64,000 nt of DNA from Streptococcus rubneri. GTDB lineage: Bacteria; Bacillota; Bacilli; Lactobacillales; Streptococcaceae. Positions 53,000 to 63,740 of the stretch are shown one piece after another (the first letter of the stretch is position 1; each line of letters starts with the position of its first letter). The notes below the pieces were generated by a model that was not told the origin of the DNA, did no database searches, and was given only the letters and a program-made list of their open reading frames with translations. Location of the stretch: NCBI RefSeq assembly GCF_004785935.1, contig NZ_SRRP01000003.1:1-64000 (forward strand), given 5' to 3'. Position numbers and translations under genes: made by a program.

Positions 53000-53839
53000 T
53001 TATCGTTTGCGAGAGTCATAGCCATTGAGTTTTTTGTTTTCCCAATAGCTGTTAAAAATTCTTTCCTTGCGTTCCCGATCCATTTCTAGGAAATGAGCAT
53101 AAATCAAATCAATAGCTGGCAAGAAAGGAAGAGTAGCTGTAATACGATCGATGTAGGTGCTACCTGGTAGGGGAGCCACCGGTAATATTTCGGTAAAAGC
53201 CTCCTTGATAGTAGCTGGTTTCGCAGTGAGGAGGACAGTTTTGGCCCCCATTTCTTTAGCATCCAAGAGACTATGAATAATAGAGCGAGTGGTCCCTGAG
53301 AGGGAGAAGGCAATGACCAGACAAGACTCGTCTAAGATGCTGGTCGTCCAAGCAAAGCCATCCTGGTCAGTTAGGGCTTCACAGACCACCCCTAGTCGGA
53401 GAAAGCGAAGCTTCATTTCTGAGGCAACTAGACCGGAACTTCCTTTTCCAAAGAAATAGACACGTCCAGCCTGAGCAATGAGCTGAGCGATTTCCTTGAT
53501 TTGTTCATCTTTGGCTAGGTTTTCGGTTGCCTGTAGGACTTGTTTGTAACGACGTAAGACATCTTGTGTTAGTTCGTCATGGGGCGTTTCTAATTTTTTT
53601 GATTTAGTTTCTTCGTTAAAGTGGTAGATAAACTCACGATAACCAGTGAAGCCACATTTTTGAGAAAAACGGGTCAAGGCTGCCTTGGATACGTGTAAGA
53701 GTTGGGTTACTCTAGAAGAGGAAAGGGAGTGCTGCTGTGCTTCAGGGGACAAAAAATAGCGGGCGATGTCTAACTCTAGCTCAGTCATTTCTGCTTGATG
53801 ACTCGTAATGATATTCCGAAGATCTTGATCTTGTTTCAC
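53000..53839 (-). CDS. RpiR-family regulator of the nan locus
   Basis: A 279-aa protein. The N-terminal helix-turn-helix has SSSRVTQLLHVSKAALTRFS. A C-terminal SIS domain (YFFGKGSSGLVASEMKLRFL, AFSLSGTTRSIIHSLLDAKE) would bind a sugar phosphate. The start is GTG at 53837-53839 because AAAGGAG lies seven bases upstream; the frame runs 29 codons further but that part is AT-rich non-coding DNA. In pneumococcus the equivalent RpiR protein (NanR) controls the sialic acid genes. Confidence 0.88.
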   Translation of the reverse strand: MKQDQDLRNIITSHQAEMTELELDIARYFLSPEAQQHSLSSSRVTQLLHVSKAALTRFSQKCGFTGYREFIYHFNEETKSKKLETPHDELTQDVLRRYKQVLQATENLAKDEQIKEIAQLIAQAGRVYFFGKGSSGLVASEMKLRFLRLGVVCEALTDQDGFAWTTSILDESCLVIAFSLSGTTRSIIHSLLDAKEMGAKTVLLTAKPATIKEAFTEILPVAPLPGSTYIDRITATLPFLPAIDLIYAHFLEMDRERKERIFNSYWENKKLNGYDSRKR

Positions 53840-54048
53840 AGCTGTTCTCCTTTCTACCAAGTTTATACCTGGAGGAAAAAACCATAATATATTACATATT
53901 ATAACATAAATAACACTGATATACAAGCAATATGGTAAGAGAGGAGCTTGAAATCAGGGCTAGAATGAAGACGGGGAGGCTTTCATTCATCCTGCCTGTA
54001 AAATAAACAAGGTTACCTGTGGAAAGGTTCTAAAAACTAGTCAAAATG

Positions 54049-54057
54049 TGATATAAT
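54049..54057 (+). promoter_or_regulatory. Extended -10 promoter of the V-ATPase operon
   Basis: TGATATAAT about 55 bases before the first gene; the -35 is weak. Confidence 0.65.
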
Positions 54058-54113
54058 TTACACAAGAATGGCTTCCTCTTTTTCAAAAGGGGAAGATGTA
54101 AGGAGGTGGAGTG

Positions 54114-54437
54114 ATGGCCAATGCAACACTGGAAATGATGCAAGAGATTGAAATGGCGGCAGAAGCCGTTGTCGCAAGTTACGAGGATCAGGTCCAAGAT
54201 TTGCGCCAACAGCTAGGTAATCACCTACAGGAGGTAGCAGCATCCTATGACAAAGAGACCGCTAAGCTAGTAGCAGAGCGGGAAGAGTCCTCGAAAGCGA
54301 TGATTACTAGCTTGGAAGCAGACCTTGCAGTGACCAGTCAACGCAATGACGAAAAGGTGCAGCAAGCCATGACAGATAAGCGCGCAGCTTTGGTAGACGA
54401 AATTGTAGAAAAGGTGGTAGCAACCTATGGCAATTAG
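54114..54437 (+). CDS. ntpF: V-type ATPase subunit G/H (NtpF-like peripheral stalk)
   Basis: A 107-aa, almost wholly helical coiled-coil protein (MANATLEMMQEIEMAAEAVV, then E/Q/K-rich heptads), as expected for the stalk partner of subunit E. AAGGAGGTGG sets the ATG at 54114; a GTG three bases earlier is possible. Its end overlaps the subunit I start by 11 bases. Confidence 0.88.
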   Translation: MANATLEMMQEIEMAAEAVVASYEDQVQDLRQQLGNHLQEVAASYDKETAKLVAEREESSKAMITSLEADLAVTSQRNDEKVQQAMTDKRAALVDEIVEKVVATYGN

Positions 54438-56376
54438 CCCAATGCAACACCTTTCCCTGGTCTTGCCCACAAATCTAATGGACGAGCTTCTCTTGTCGCT
54501 CCAGTCAGAGGAATCTGTCCAAATCTATGATTTGAGCGCACAAGAAGATTGGCAAGTTGCTTTTCAGACGAGTGATGGGACCAAAGGATTAGCTCAAAGA
54601 CTGGATGAACTAAGACGTCGGGAAGAACAGTTGGAAAAGGCCATTCAGGCCTTGGAGCCTTTCATTCCTCAAAAGAAGGGATTAGAAAAACTGAAAGAAG
54701 CTCCTTTGTCTTTGTCTTTCCAAGAGCTAGAGTCCCATGGGCTTATCCGTGATGAGCAACGTCTCTTACAGTCGGTGCACAAACAATTAGCTGTCTTAGC
54801 AAAGGCGCGGGATCGAATTCAACTAGCCCAAGAAGAGCTTGCCTCTTTGGAAAAATGGGTTGACTTGACAACGACACCGGACCAACTCAAGCGTTTCCGC
54901 TATGTCCGTGGCTTAATCGGTACCATTCCGAATAGTGAACAGGATCAGGCGCGTCAGGCCTTGCTGGCGCATCCAGATGTAGAGGTTGATGTGGTTTTCA
55001 GCTCGGAAACGGAACATGGAGTGGTAGTCTTGTATAAGTCTGGGGATTTAACAGACCTTCAAGATACGCTGACCAGTTCGCATTTTAAAGAGTTTGACTA
55101 CCAAGGAGAGGCCCTGCCGAAAGAACGTTTAGAGCAACTCAAGAGAGAGATCAAAGAACAAGGTGCTGTCGAAGCAGCTACTTTGGAAACGCTCAGTCAG
55201 GCTAAGGAAGACCTCAACCAACTCAAGTACCAACTAGATTATGTCTTGAGTTTAGGAGCCCGAGAAGAGGCCAAAGGCTCTCTTGCTAGTACAGCCCACC
55301 TGGTTGCCCTAGAGGGATGGATCGAAACAGCTCAACTAGAAGCTTTAAAGACTAAACTTCAAAAGGAATTTGGGGAGCAAGTCGTCTTGCAGACGCGAGA
55401 GGTCACCCAAGAAGAATGGGATCAGGTACCCATCAAACTGAAAAACAATGCCTTGGTGGAGCCCTTCGAGTTAGTGACGGAGATGTATGCTTTGCCCAAG
55501 TATTACGAGAAAGATCCGACGCCAATCGTCTCTCTCTTCTACTTTGTCTTCTTCGGCATGATGGTAGCAGATATCGGTTATGGGCTCTTGTTAACGCTGG
55601 CAACTGGCTTTGCTTTAAAAGCTTTCCAGCTACAGCCGAGCGCAGCAAAAAACCTTCGCTTCTTCTGCCTCTTAGGAATCTCGGTAGCCCTTTGGGGAGT
55701 CGTCTACGGTTCCTTCTTCGGCTTTGAGATGCCCTTTGCTTTGATCAGTACGACGACCAATGCCATGACCATCTTGATCCTATCGGTCGTCTTTGGTTTT
55801 ATCACCGTTTTGGTCGGTCTCTTCCTAGGAGGGATGAAAAATATCCGCCTGAAAGACTACACCGAAGCTTACAACGCAGGCTTTGCCTGGGTCTTGATTT
55901 TATTGGGCTTGATGCTCTTAGCAGTCGGAAATATCCTACCAGGCTTATCCTACCTAGTCCCCATTGGTCAGTGGCTAGCTATTCTCAATGCGATTGGGAT
56001 TCTGGTGGTGTCCATTGTCAGTGCCAAGAAATTATCAGGACTAGCAGCAGGTCTCTTTAATCTCTACAATGTTAGTGGGTATGTCGGAGACTTGGTCAGC
56101 TTTACCCGTTTGATGGCGCTTGGCTTGTCCGGGGCCAGCATCGGGTCAGCCTTTAACCTGATTGTCAATCTCTTCCCAACCCTGGGACGGTTCACAGTTG
56201 GCCTAGTCCTCTTTGTCCTCCTCCATGCCATCAACATGTTCCTGTCCTTCTTATCAGGCTATGTGCATGGAGCGCGTTTGATTTTTGTCGAGTTCTTTGG
56301 CAAGTTCTACGAGGGTGGTGGCAAGCCCTTCCAACCTCTAAAACCGTCGGAACGCTATGTCAAAACAAAAAAATAA
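54427..56376 (+). CDS. ntpI: V-type ATPase subunit I (NtpI, membrane a-subunit)
   Basis: A 649-aa protein. The N-terminal half (about 1-340) is cytoplasmic with long coiled coils. The C-terminal half has seven to eight spans and the ion-channel Arg in DLVSFTRLMALGLSGASIGS. The FFVFFGMMVADIGYG-like segment typical of the family is present (YFVFFGMMVADIGYGLLL). It forms the ion half-channels next to the K ring. Confidence 0.95.
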   Translation: MAISPMQHLSLVLPTNLMDELLLSLQSEESVQIYDLSAQEDWQVAFQTSDGTKGLAQRLDELRRREEQLEKAIQALEPFIPQKKGLEKLKEAPLSLSFQELESHGLIRDEQRLLQSVHKQLAVLAKARDRIQLAQEELASLEKWVDLTTTPDQLKRFRYVRGLIGTIPNSEQDQARQALLAHPDVEVDVVFSSETEHGVVVLYKSGDLTDLQDTLTSSHFKEFDYQGEALPKERLEQLKREIKEQGAVEAATLETLSQAKEDLNQLKYQLDYVLSLGAREEAKGSLASTAHLVALEGWIETAQLEALKTKLQKEFGEQVVLQTREVTQEEWDQVPIKLKNNALVEPFELVTEMYALPKYYEKDPTPIVSLFYFVFFGMMVADIGYGLLLTLATGFALKAFQLQPSAAKNLRFFCLLGISVALWGVVYGSFFGFEMPFALISTTTNAMTILILSVVFGFITVLVGLFLGGMKNIRLKDYTEAYNAGFAWVLILLGLMLLAVGNILPGLSYLVPIGQWLAILNAIGILVVSIVSAKKLSGLAAGLFNLYNVSGYVGDLVSFTRLMALGLSGASIGSAFNLIVNLFPTLGRFTVGLVLFVLLHAINMFLSFLSGYVHGARLIFVEFFGKFYEGGGKPFQPLKPSERYVKTKK

Positions 56377-56384
56377 TTCAGTAA

Positions 56385-56897
<513 letters not shown>

Positions 56898-56982
56898 TCT
56901 AGACACACCTAAGTCGAAGATGAGGAGGCTTCTCTTCGTCTATTATCGGTGGTGAAGAACTCCAAAGGAGGAAATAAAAACA

Positions 56983-57573
56983 ATGACGGATTATTCCCAA
57001 TTAAAGGATTCCATCCTTGAACAGGCCCATGAAAAAGGCCGGAAATTAGTGGCGGAAGCGACGGCTAAGATCCAAGCAGAAGCCCAGTTGCAGGAAGCAC
57101 GTTTGGTAGAAGAAAAGTTACACCAACGGACGGTTCAATTGCAAACCATTGAGCGCCACTTGCAACGTGAAAGCCAACAAATTGAAAATCAAAAGCGCCA
57201 ATCGACACTGGTCACTAAGCAACGGGTTTTAAAAGAGTTGTTTGCGGATGCCTACCAGAAAATGGCGACTTGGTCACGCCAGGAAGAACTCACATTTCTT
57301 CACCGTATTCTTCCTCGCTATGCGGACCAAGCAACCATCTTAACTCTGGGTGCTGTGACGGCAGAGAAATTGACAGATCAAGATCGTCAGGATTTGATAG
57401 AGGCCTATCCACAACTTCAATTAGCGACAGAAACTCTTGCCCAAGAGGCTGGTTTTATCCTTTCCTTTGGCAAAGTAGATGCCAGCTACCTCTACCGTGA
57501 TTTGGTTGATGCTGTACGGGAGGAGCAGAGCTTCCATATGGCAGCCAGCATTTTTAAAGAAGAAAAGAACTAG
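56983..57573 (+). CDS. ntpE: V-type ATPase subunit E
   Basis: A 196-aa peripheral stalk subunit. The N-terminal half is a K/E/Q/A-rich helix (LVAEATAKIQAEAQLQEARL) and the C-terminal part a mixed globular domain binding the A/B head. The start follows AAAGGAGG. It pairs with the 107-aa stalk protein that opens the operon. Confidence 0.92.
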   Translation: MTDYSQLKDSILEQAHEKGRKLVAEATAKIQAEAQLQEARLVEEKLHQRTVQLQTIERHLQRESQQIENQKRQSTLVTKQRVLKELFADAYQKMATWSRQEELTFLHRILPRYADQATILTLGAVTAEKLTDQDRQDLIEAYPQLQLATETLAQEAGFILSFGKVDASYLYRDLVDAVREEQSFHMAASIFKEEKN

Positions 57574-57581
57574 GAGGGCCT

Positions 57582-58592
57582 ATGAGTGAACGGACGTATT
57601 CTCAAGTAAATACCGGGATTAGTGTACGTGAAGCTAGTTTTTTGAGCCCAGCTCAGTTTGATGCCCTTCTGAACAGTTCCGATGCAGAAGCGCGTGCTAA
57701 TCTCTTGCAAGGGACGGCCTATGCCTTGGAGGCAGATCAACTGCGTCAAGTCCAAGTGGTCGAGCAAGCCTTGATGAAGCACCTTCTAGCTGAGTACGAT
57801 TGGGCTTATCAGGTAGCTCCAAACCCAGCAGTGGTCGACCTCTTTGCCCTCAAGTACACCTATCACAATCTCAAGGTCTTCTTGAAAGAGCGAGCAACGG
57901 GGCGGGAGTTGAATTTCTTGTTATTGGATGCAGGTCCCTATTCCTTAGCGGTTCTTGAACAAGTATCCAAGACCTTTTCTTCAGAGAACTGCCCAGAGTT
58001 TATGGCTCAAGAAGTAGCAGCGACCTGGCAGGAATATGTCGACTATCAGGATATTCGGGTTTTGGAGATTGGTATGGATCTAGCTTACTTTGATCATCTC
58101 AAACGCTTGGCGAAAGATCTCGGGCATCCGCTTTTAGAATCCCTAGTCACCTTGACCATTGATTGTTACAATGTCATCACAGTTGAGCGGGCTCTCAGCT
58201 TGAAAAAGCCACGCAGCTTTATGAAGCAACTCTTGTCTGATGCAGGTACCCTGTCAGCAGGAGAAGTCATCCAGCATGTGGAGCAGGGGCATCTCATCAG
58301 TTGGTTCCAACAAGTCAATCCCCTGCCTTATGATGTGGAATTGACTCGGTATGAAGAGCAGATGCGAGCAGGCAGAGTGACCGCTGAGACAGTGGAATAC
58401 CTGGAGCATGTGATCAAGTACCGGATTTTAGAACAAGCTTCCTTTGAGACAGACGGTCCCTTACCCTTAGCTCGCTATCTTTTCGGAAAAGAGCTGGAGG
58501 TGAAGAATCTTCGTTTGGTCTTAACGGGGCTAGATAATCAGCTTCCAATTGACAAAATAAAAGAAAGGATGAGACCGATCTATGGCCAGTAA
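57582..58592 (+). CDS. ntpC: V-type ATPase subunit C
   Basis: A 336-aa subunit C (d-type), the socket joining the rotor ring to the central shaft. It has the family features NTGISVREASFLSPAQFD, the NLKVFLKERATG helix and a C-terminal EVKNLRLVLTG. AGGAGG precedes the ATG, and it overlaps the subunit F gene by 11 bases. Confidence 0.93.
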   Translation: MSERTYSQVNTGISVREASFLSPAQFDALLNSSDAEARANLLQGTAYALEADQLRQVQVVEQALMKHLLAEYDWAYQVAPNPAVVDLFALKYTYHNLKVFLKERATGRELNFLLLDAGPYSLAVLEQVSKTFSSENCPEFMAQEVAATWQEYVDYQDIRVLEIGMDLAYFDHLKRLAKDLGHPLLESLVTLTIDCYNVITVERALSLKKPRSFMKQLLSDAGTLSAGEVIQHVEQGHLISWFQQVNPLPYDVELTRYEEQMRAGRVTAETVEYLEHVIKYRILEQASFETDGPLPLARYLFGKELEVKNLRLVLTGLDNQLPIDKIKERMRPIYGQ

Positions 58593-58902
58593 AACGCAAA
58601 AAATTGCCGTTGTAGGAAATCGTGATGCTATCCTTCCTTTTCAAATGATTGGCTTTCAGACCTTTCCCGTAGCAGAAGCTCAAGAAACCATCAACACCTT
58701 ACGTCACTTGAGCCAAGAAGATTTTGGCATCATCTATCTGACGGAGGATATGGCTCAGGAAATCCCAGATACCATTGCCCACTACGATCGGCAAGTAACC
58801 CCAGCCGTCATCTTGATTCCTACTCATAAGGGCTCGACTGGACTGGGACGGCAACGCATTCGCGATAATGTCGAAAAAGCAGTAGGACAGGATATTTTAT
58901 GA
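58582..58902 (+). CDS. ntpG: V-type ATPase subunit F (NtpG)
   Basis: A 106-aa Rossmann-like small subunit of the central shaft. It begins with KIAVVGNRDAILPFQMIGF, contains FGIIYLTEDMAQEI and ends in a C-terminal helix. The start lies within the end of subunit C, and its last four bases overlap the acetyltransferase start (ATGA). Confidence 0.93.
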   Translation: MASKTQKIAVVGNRDAILPFQMIGFQTFPVAEAQETINTLRHLSQEDFGIIYLTEDMAQEIPDTIAHYDRQVTPAVILIPTHKGSTGLGRQRIRDNVEKAVGQDIL

Positions 58903-59603
58903 GAACAAATGAATTTGGTCAAGCGATTGGAGATGCACTGCCGGATTTTACACCGGGGCGCTTGCCAGCTATTGAGCGGATTGAGGGTCGCTATACCGTA
59001 ATTGAGCGCCTGTCAAAAGAAAAACACGGGGCGGATCTTTATCAGGTCTACGGGCCAGCCTCCCCAGCATCTATGTGGACCTATCTGTTCAAAGGCCCTG
59101 CCCGAAATGAAGAGGAGTGGGACCGCTTATTAGATGATCTCATGGCAGCCCAAGGTCGCTTTTACTATGCGATTGTAGACAAAGATTCGGGCAAGGCATT
59201 AGGGACTTTTTCTCTCATGCGGATCGATCCAGCCAACCGGGTGATCGAAGTCGGAGCAGTGACCTACTCACCAGCGCTCCAGAAGACTCGCATGGCAACC
59301 GAAGCCCAGTATCTGTTAGCACGCTATGTGTTTGAGGAGTTAGGCTACCGCCGCTATGAGTGGAAATGCGATGCCTTAAACCAAGCTTCTCGCAAAGCAG
59401 CTGAGCGCCTGGGTTTCACCTACGAAGGGTGTTTCCGTCAGGCTGTTGTTTATAAAGGTCGGACTCGAGACACAGATTGGTTGTCTATCATTGACCAAGA
59501 ATGGCCAGCTATCAAAGAGCGTTTCGAAGCTTGGTTGGATCCAAGCAATTTCGAGGCCAATGGTCAACAAAAGCAATCTCTAAGAGAGATAGCACAAAAG
59601 TAA
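58899..59603 (+). CDS. GNAT acetyltransferase (RimJ/RimL type) inside the V-ATPase operon
   Basis: A 234-aa acetyltransferase. The acetyl-CoA site is around ALQKTRMATEAQYLLARYVF, followed by YRRYEWKCDALNQASRKAAE and RLGFTYEGCFRQAVVYKGRT, all typical of RimJ/RimL-like enzymes. It overlaps subunit F by four bases and lies 33 bases before subunit A, so it is made with the ATPase. Its substrate is unknown; a subunit N-terminus or an unrelated molecule are both possible. Confidence 0.88.
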   Translation: MRTNEFGQAIGDALPDFTPGRLPAIERIEGRYTVIERLSKEKHGADLYQVYGPASPASMWTYLFKGPARNEEEWDRLLDDLMAAQGRFYYAIVDKDSGKALGTFSLMRIDPANRVIEVGAVTYSPALQKTRMATEAQYLLARYVFEELGYRRYEWKCDALNQASRKAAERLGFTYEGCFRQAVVYKGRTRDTDWLSIIDQEWPAIKERFEAWLDPSNFEANGQQKQSLREIAQK

Positions 59604-59636
59604 AACAAAGAAACAAAGGATTCCCAGGAGGAATAC

Positions 59637-61427
59637 ATGACTCAAGGAAAAATTATTAAAGTTTCCGGTCCCTTGGTGGTTGCATCAGGGATGCAGGAGG
59701 CCAATATCCAAGACATTTGCCGGGTCGGCGATCTTGGTTTGATTGGTGAAATTATTGAGATGCGTCGGGATGAAGCATCTATCCAAGTATATGAAGAAAC
59801 GTCTGGAGTCGGTCCAGGAGAACCAGTGGTAACAACTGGAGCTCCCCTTTCTGTCGAGTTGGGACCAGGCTTGATTTCTCAGATGTTTGACGGGATCCAA
59901 CGTCCCTTGGAACGTTTCCAAGAAGTCACCGCCAGCGATTTTTTGGTTCGTGGGGTGCAAGTTCCTAATCTCGATCGTGACACCAAATGGACCTTCGAAC
60001 CAAGTGTAGCAGAAGGAACTGAGGTAGTCGCAGGAGACATCGTTGGTACCGTTCAGGAGACCAATATGGTGGAACACCGCATCATGATACCATTTGGAGT
60101 CAGTGGACGTGTGACCAAGATCGCAGCAGGTTCTTACACAGTAGAAGAGCCGGTTTATGAGATCGAGCAGGCAGATGGCAGTCTCTTTACCGGAACCTTG
60201 ATGCAAAAATGGCCAGTTCGTCGAGGCCGTCCCTTTGCACAAAAACTGATTCCGGTAGAGCCTTTAGTCACAGGTCAACGGGTTATTGATACCTTCTTCC
60301 CTGTTACTAAAGGTGGAGCTGCAGCTGTTCCTGGTCCTTTCGGAGCTGGAAAAACAGTTGTGCAACACCAGGTGGCCAAGTTTGCCAATGTAGACATCGT
60401 GATTTATGTCGGTTGTGGGGAACGTGGAAATGAAATGACGGACGTTCTGAATGAATTTCCAGAATTGATTGATCCAACAACCGGCCAATCCATCATGCAA
60501 CGGACGGTTCTGATCGCCAACACTTCGAATATGCCGGTGGCAGCGCGTGAAGCTTCCATCTACACAGGGATCACCATTGCCGAATATTTCCGTGATATGG
60601 GCTATTCCGTTGCCATCATGGCCGATTCTACATCGCGCTGGGCAGAAGCTCTTCGTGAAATGTCTGGTCGTCTAGAAGAAATGCCAGGGGATGAAGGTTA
60701 CCCGGCCTACCTTGGTAGCCGGATTGCTGAGTACTACGAACGGGCCGGTCGAGTCAAGACACTTGGAACCACTGCGCGTGAAGGCTCTATTACGGCGATC
60801 GGTGCCGTTTCTCCTCCGGGTGGAGATATCTCAGAGCCGGTGACCCAAAACACCCTGCGGATCGTCAAGGTCTTCTGGGGACTAGATGCTCAGTTGGCGC
60901 AGCGTCGCCATTTCCCAGCCATCAACTGGTTGAGTTCTTATTCCCTTTACCAGGATGAGGTGGGCCAATATATCGATCAGCATGAGCAGATTAGCTGGGC
61001 AGAAAAAGTGACCCGCGCCATGAACCTGTTGCAAAAAGAGAGTGAATTGCAAGAAATCGTGCGTTTGGTTGGTCTGGATTCCTTGTCTGAAAAAGACCGC
61101 TTAACTATGAATGCGGCCAAGATGATCCGTGAAGACTACTTGCAACAAAATGCCTTTGATGAGGTCGATACCTATACTTCCTTTAGCAAGCAGGTTGCCT
61201 TGTTGACCAACATTTTGACCTTTGACCAAGAAAGTCAGAAAGCGCTAGAATTAGGGGCCTACTTCACAGAAATCATGGAAGGAACGGTAGACCTTCGGGA
61301 CCGCATTGCCCGTAGCAAGTTCATCCATGAGGATCAGTTGGGCACCATCCAAGCCTTGAAAGAAGAAATCGTAGAATCCCTACACCAAATCGTAGCCCAA
61401 GGAGGAGTAGACAATGAGCGTGATTAA
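59637..61427 (+). CDS. ntpA: V-type ATPase catalytic subunit A
   Basis: A 596-aa catalytic subunit with the P-loop [13 protein letters not shown], the A-type insert (about residues 110-190) and [27 protein letters not shown] precedes the ATG. It hydrolyses ATP to turn the rotor. It overlaps subunit B by 14 bases. Confidence 0.97.
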   Translation: MTQGKIIKVSGPLVVASGMQEANIQDICRVGDLGLIGEIIEMRRDEASIQVYEETSGVGPGEPVVTTGAPLSVELGPGLISQMFDGIQRPLERFQEVTASDFLVRGVQVPNLDRDTKWTFEPSVAEGTEVVAGDIVGTVQETNMVEHRIMIPFGVSGRVTKIAAGSYTVEEPVYEIEQADGSLFTGTLMQKWPVRRGRPFAQKLIPVEPLVTGQRVIDTFFPVTKGGAAAVPGPFGAGKTVVQHQVAKFANVDIVIYVGCGERGNEMTDVLNEFPELIDPTTGQSIMQRTVLIANTSNMPVAAREASIYTGITIAEYFRDMGYSVAIMADSTSRWAEALREMSGRLEEMPGDEGYPAYLGSRIAEYYERAGRVKTLGTTAREGSITAIGAVSPPGGDISEPVTQNTLRIVKVFWGLDAQLAQRRHFPAINWLSSYSLYQDEVGQYIDQHEQISWAEKVTRAMNLLQKESELQEIVRLVGLDSLSEKDRLTMNAAKMIREDYLQQNAFDEVDTYTSFSKQVALLTNILTFDQESQKALELGAYFTEIMEGTVDLRDRIARSKFIHEDQLGTIQALKEEIVESLHQIVAQGGVDNERD

Positions 61428-62811
61428 AGAATACCGTACTGTCAGCGAAGTTGTTGGCCCCTTGATGATTGTCGATCAGGTTCAAGGGGTTCACTACAAT
61501 GAACTCGTAGAAATCAAGCTCCATGACGGAACAACCCGTCAGGGACAAGTCCTCGAAGTCCAAGAAGACAAGGCCATGGTCCAACTCTTTGAAGGATCTA
61601 GCGGGATCAACTTGGAAAAAGCCAAGGTTCGCTTTACCGGACGTCCCCTAGAACTTCCAGTGTCCGAAGACATGGTGGGCCGGATCTTTAACGGGATGGG
61701 CAAACCGATCGATGGTGGTCCAGAGATTATCCCAGAGAAGTACTTGGACATTGACGGTCAAGCCATCAACCCAGTATCACGGGACTATCCAGATGAATTT
61801 ATCCAGACAGGAATCTCGGCCATTGACCACTTGAACACCTTGGTTCGGGGGCAAAAGCTTCCGGTATTCTCTGGATCAGGGCTTCCTCATAAAGAATTGG
61901 CTGCTCAAATTGCTCGCCAGGCGACAGTTCTCAATTCCGAAGAAAATTTCGCCGTGGTCTTTGCAGCCATGGGGATTACCTTTGAAGAAGCGGAGTTCTT
62001 TATGAACGATCTGCGGGAGACAGGAGCCATTGACCGCTCTGTCCTCTTCATCAACCTAGCTAATGACCCAGCTATCGAGCGGATTGCGACCCCTCGGATC
62101 GCCTTGACCGCGGCAGAATATTTGGCCTATGAAAAAGACATGCACGTCTTGGTTATCATGACTGACATGACCAACTACTGTGAAGCCCTTCGGGAAGTCT
62201 CCGCTGCTCGCCGGGAGGTTCCAGGACGTCGGGGATATCCAGGGTATCTTTATACCAACCTCTCGACCCTCTACGAACGTGCGGGACGCTTGGTTGGGAA
62301 GAAGGGATCTGTGACTCAGATTCCAATCCTTTCCATGCCGGAGGATGACATCACCCACCCAATCCCTGACTTGACAGGCTACATCACCGAAGGTCAGATT
62401 ATTCTGTCTCGTGATCTCTACAATAGTGGTTACCGTCCACCGATCAATGTCCTTCCTTCCCTTTCTCGTTTGAAAGACAAGGGTTCTGGTGAAGGTAAGA
62501 CTCGGAAAGACCATGCGGCGACCATGAACCAGCTCTTTGCGGCCTATGCTCAAGGGAAACAAGCAAAAGAGTTAGCTGTGGTTCTTGGAGAGTCTGCCTT
62601 GTCAGATACAGACAAGCTCTATGTCAAATTTACCGATCGTTTTGAGAAAGAATACATCAACCAAGGCTTTACTACCAATCGGACCATTCAAGAAAGTCTG
62701 GATCTAGGTTGGGAATTGCTGTCTATCTTGCCACGGACAGAGCTCAAGCGGATCAAGGATGATATGATTGATGAATACCTCCCAAAAACTTCCAAGGAAG
62801 CACAAGCCTAG
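61414..62811 (+). CDS. ntpB: V-type ATPase subunit B
   Basis: A 465-aa non-catalytic partner of subunit A. The P-loop position reads [16 protein letters not shown], without the GKT of catalytic subunits, as expected. Also present are [20 protein letters not shown] and [29 protein letters not shown] lies before the start inside ntpA. Confidence 0.97.
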   Translation: MSVIKEYRTVSEVVGPLMIVDQVQGVHYNELVEIKLHDGTTRQGQVLEVQEDKAMVQLFEGSSGINLEKAKVRFTGRPLELPVSEDMVGRIFNGMGKPIDGGPEIIPEKYLDIDGQAINPVSRDYPDEFIQTGISAIDHLNTLVRGQKLPVFSGSGLPHKELAAQIARQATVLNSEENFAVVFAAMGITFEEAEFFMNDLRETGAIDRSVLFINLANDPAIERIATPRIALTAAEYLAYEKDMHVLVIMTDMTNYCEALREVSAARREVPGRRGYPGYLYTNLSTLYERAGRLVGKKGSVTQIPILSMPEDDITHPIPDLTGYITEGQIILSRDLYNSGYRPPINVLPSLSRLKDKGSGEGKTRKDHAATMNQLFAAYAQGKQAKELAVVLGESALSDTDKLYVKFTDRFEKEYINQGFTTNRTIQESLDLGWELLSILPRTELKRIKDDMIDEYLPKTSKEAQA

Positions 62812-62832
62812 GAGTAGAAAGGAGGAAGTCAA

Positions 62833-63456
62833 ATGGCACGATTAAATGTCAAACCCACCCGGATGGAGTTAAATACCCTCAAAGAGCGTCTGAAGACAGC
62901 AACTAGAGGACATAAACTTCTCAAGGACAAGCGGGATGAACTCATGCGACGCTTCATCGAATCGGTCCGTGAAAATGACCGCCTCCGCCAGAAGGTTGAG
63001 GCAGCTCTCATTGGCAATATGCAAGAATTTGTCCTCGCTAAATGTCTGGAGAATGACCTCATGGTTCAGGAAATCTTTGCAGTTCCGACGCGGGAGGTCA
63101 GCCTGCATATCGAGACGGAGAACATCATGAGTGTGCGCGTGCCCAAGATGCATGCTCATATCGATAATCCGTATGGAGACGATGAGGGAGACGTGGTTTA
63201 CAGCTACGTGGCTTCCAATAGTCAGATGGATAGTACCATTCAAGAAATGGAAGAGCTCCTTCCAGACCTGTTGCGCTTAGCAGAGATTGAAAAGACCTGT
63301 CAGCTCATGGCGGATGAGATTGAAAAAACGCGCCGTCGGGTCAATGGACTGGAGTATGCGACCATTCCAGACCTCAAGGAAACCATCTATTATATCGAAA
63401 TGAAACTCGAAGAAGCCGAACGAGCTAACCTCGTCAGAATGATGAAGGTCAAATAA
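62833..63456 (+). CDS. ntpD: V-type ATPase subunit D (central shaft)
   Basis: A 207-aa, mainly helical shaft protein that turns inside the A/B head. It begins [20 protein letters not shown] and ends in the long helix region [28 protein letters not shown] is the ribosome site. It is the last gene of the operon; no NtpH or NtpJ homologue follows in the window. Confidence 0.95.
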   Translation: MARLNVKPTRMELNTLKERLKTATRGHKLLKDKRDELMRRFIESVRENDRLRQKVEAALIGNMQEFVLAKCLENDLMVQEIFAVPTREVSLHIETENIMSVRVPKMHAHIDNPYGDDEGDVVYSYVASNSQMDSTIQEMEELLPDLLRLAEIEKTCQLMADEIEKTRRRVNGLEYATIPDLKETIYYIEMKLEEAERANLVRMMKVK

Positions 63457-63694
63457 GATACAAAGCCGTTAAGCAACTCAAAGGAAAATAGGAAATCCAA
63501 CGACGAAGCGACCGCTTCTAGTTGGATTTATCTTTTTCCAAAGAGTTGTAGGCGTGTTCAGTTATAAGATACAAAGCCGTTAAGCAACTCAAAGGAAAAT
63601 AGGAAATCCAACGACGAAGCGACCGCTTCTAGTTGGATTTATCTTTTTCCAAAGAGTTGTAGGCGTGTTCAGTTATAAGATACAAAGCCGTTAA
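63457..63694. repeat. Perfect 111-bp tandem repeat (two full copies plus a 16-bp stub)
   Basis: Copies at 63457-63567 and 63568-63678 are identical base for base, and the unit restarts at 63679 (GATACAAAGCCGTTAA). Each unit folds into a long hairpin: AACTC/GAGTT, GGAAA/TTTCC, AAATCCAAC/GTTGGATTT and GAAGCG/CGCTTC around ACC. There is no ORF. A recent duplication of a mobile hairpin element is likely. Confidence 0.93.
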
Positions 63695-63698
63695 AAAC

Positions 63699-63740
63699 AG
63701 CACCCCAAGTGATGTCTACAGGACATGACCTTGGGGTGCT
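63699..63740 (+). terminator. Terminator of the V-ATPase operon
   Basis: AGCACCCCAAG (63699-63709) pairs with CTTGGGGTGCT (63730-63740) around an inner ATGTC/GACAT, followed by ATTTTCT. Confidence 0.85.

Noticed and set aside
59685-60242. 185-aa ORF on the minus strand
   Set aside because: It is antisense to the conserved ntpA coding sequence and has no ribosome site or family resemblance.
62056-62562. 168-aa ORF on the minus strand
   Set aside because: It is antisense to the conserved ntpB sequence; a frame shadow.
63457-63694. Possible CRISPR array or IS end
   Set aside because: The units are directly joined with no spacers, and the hairpin has no transposase or target duplication.
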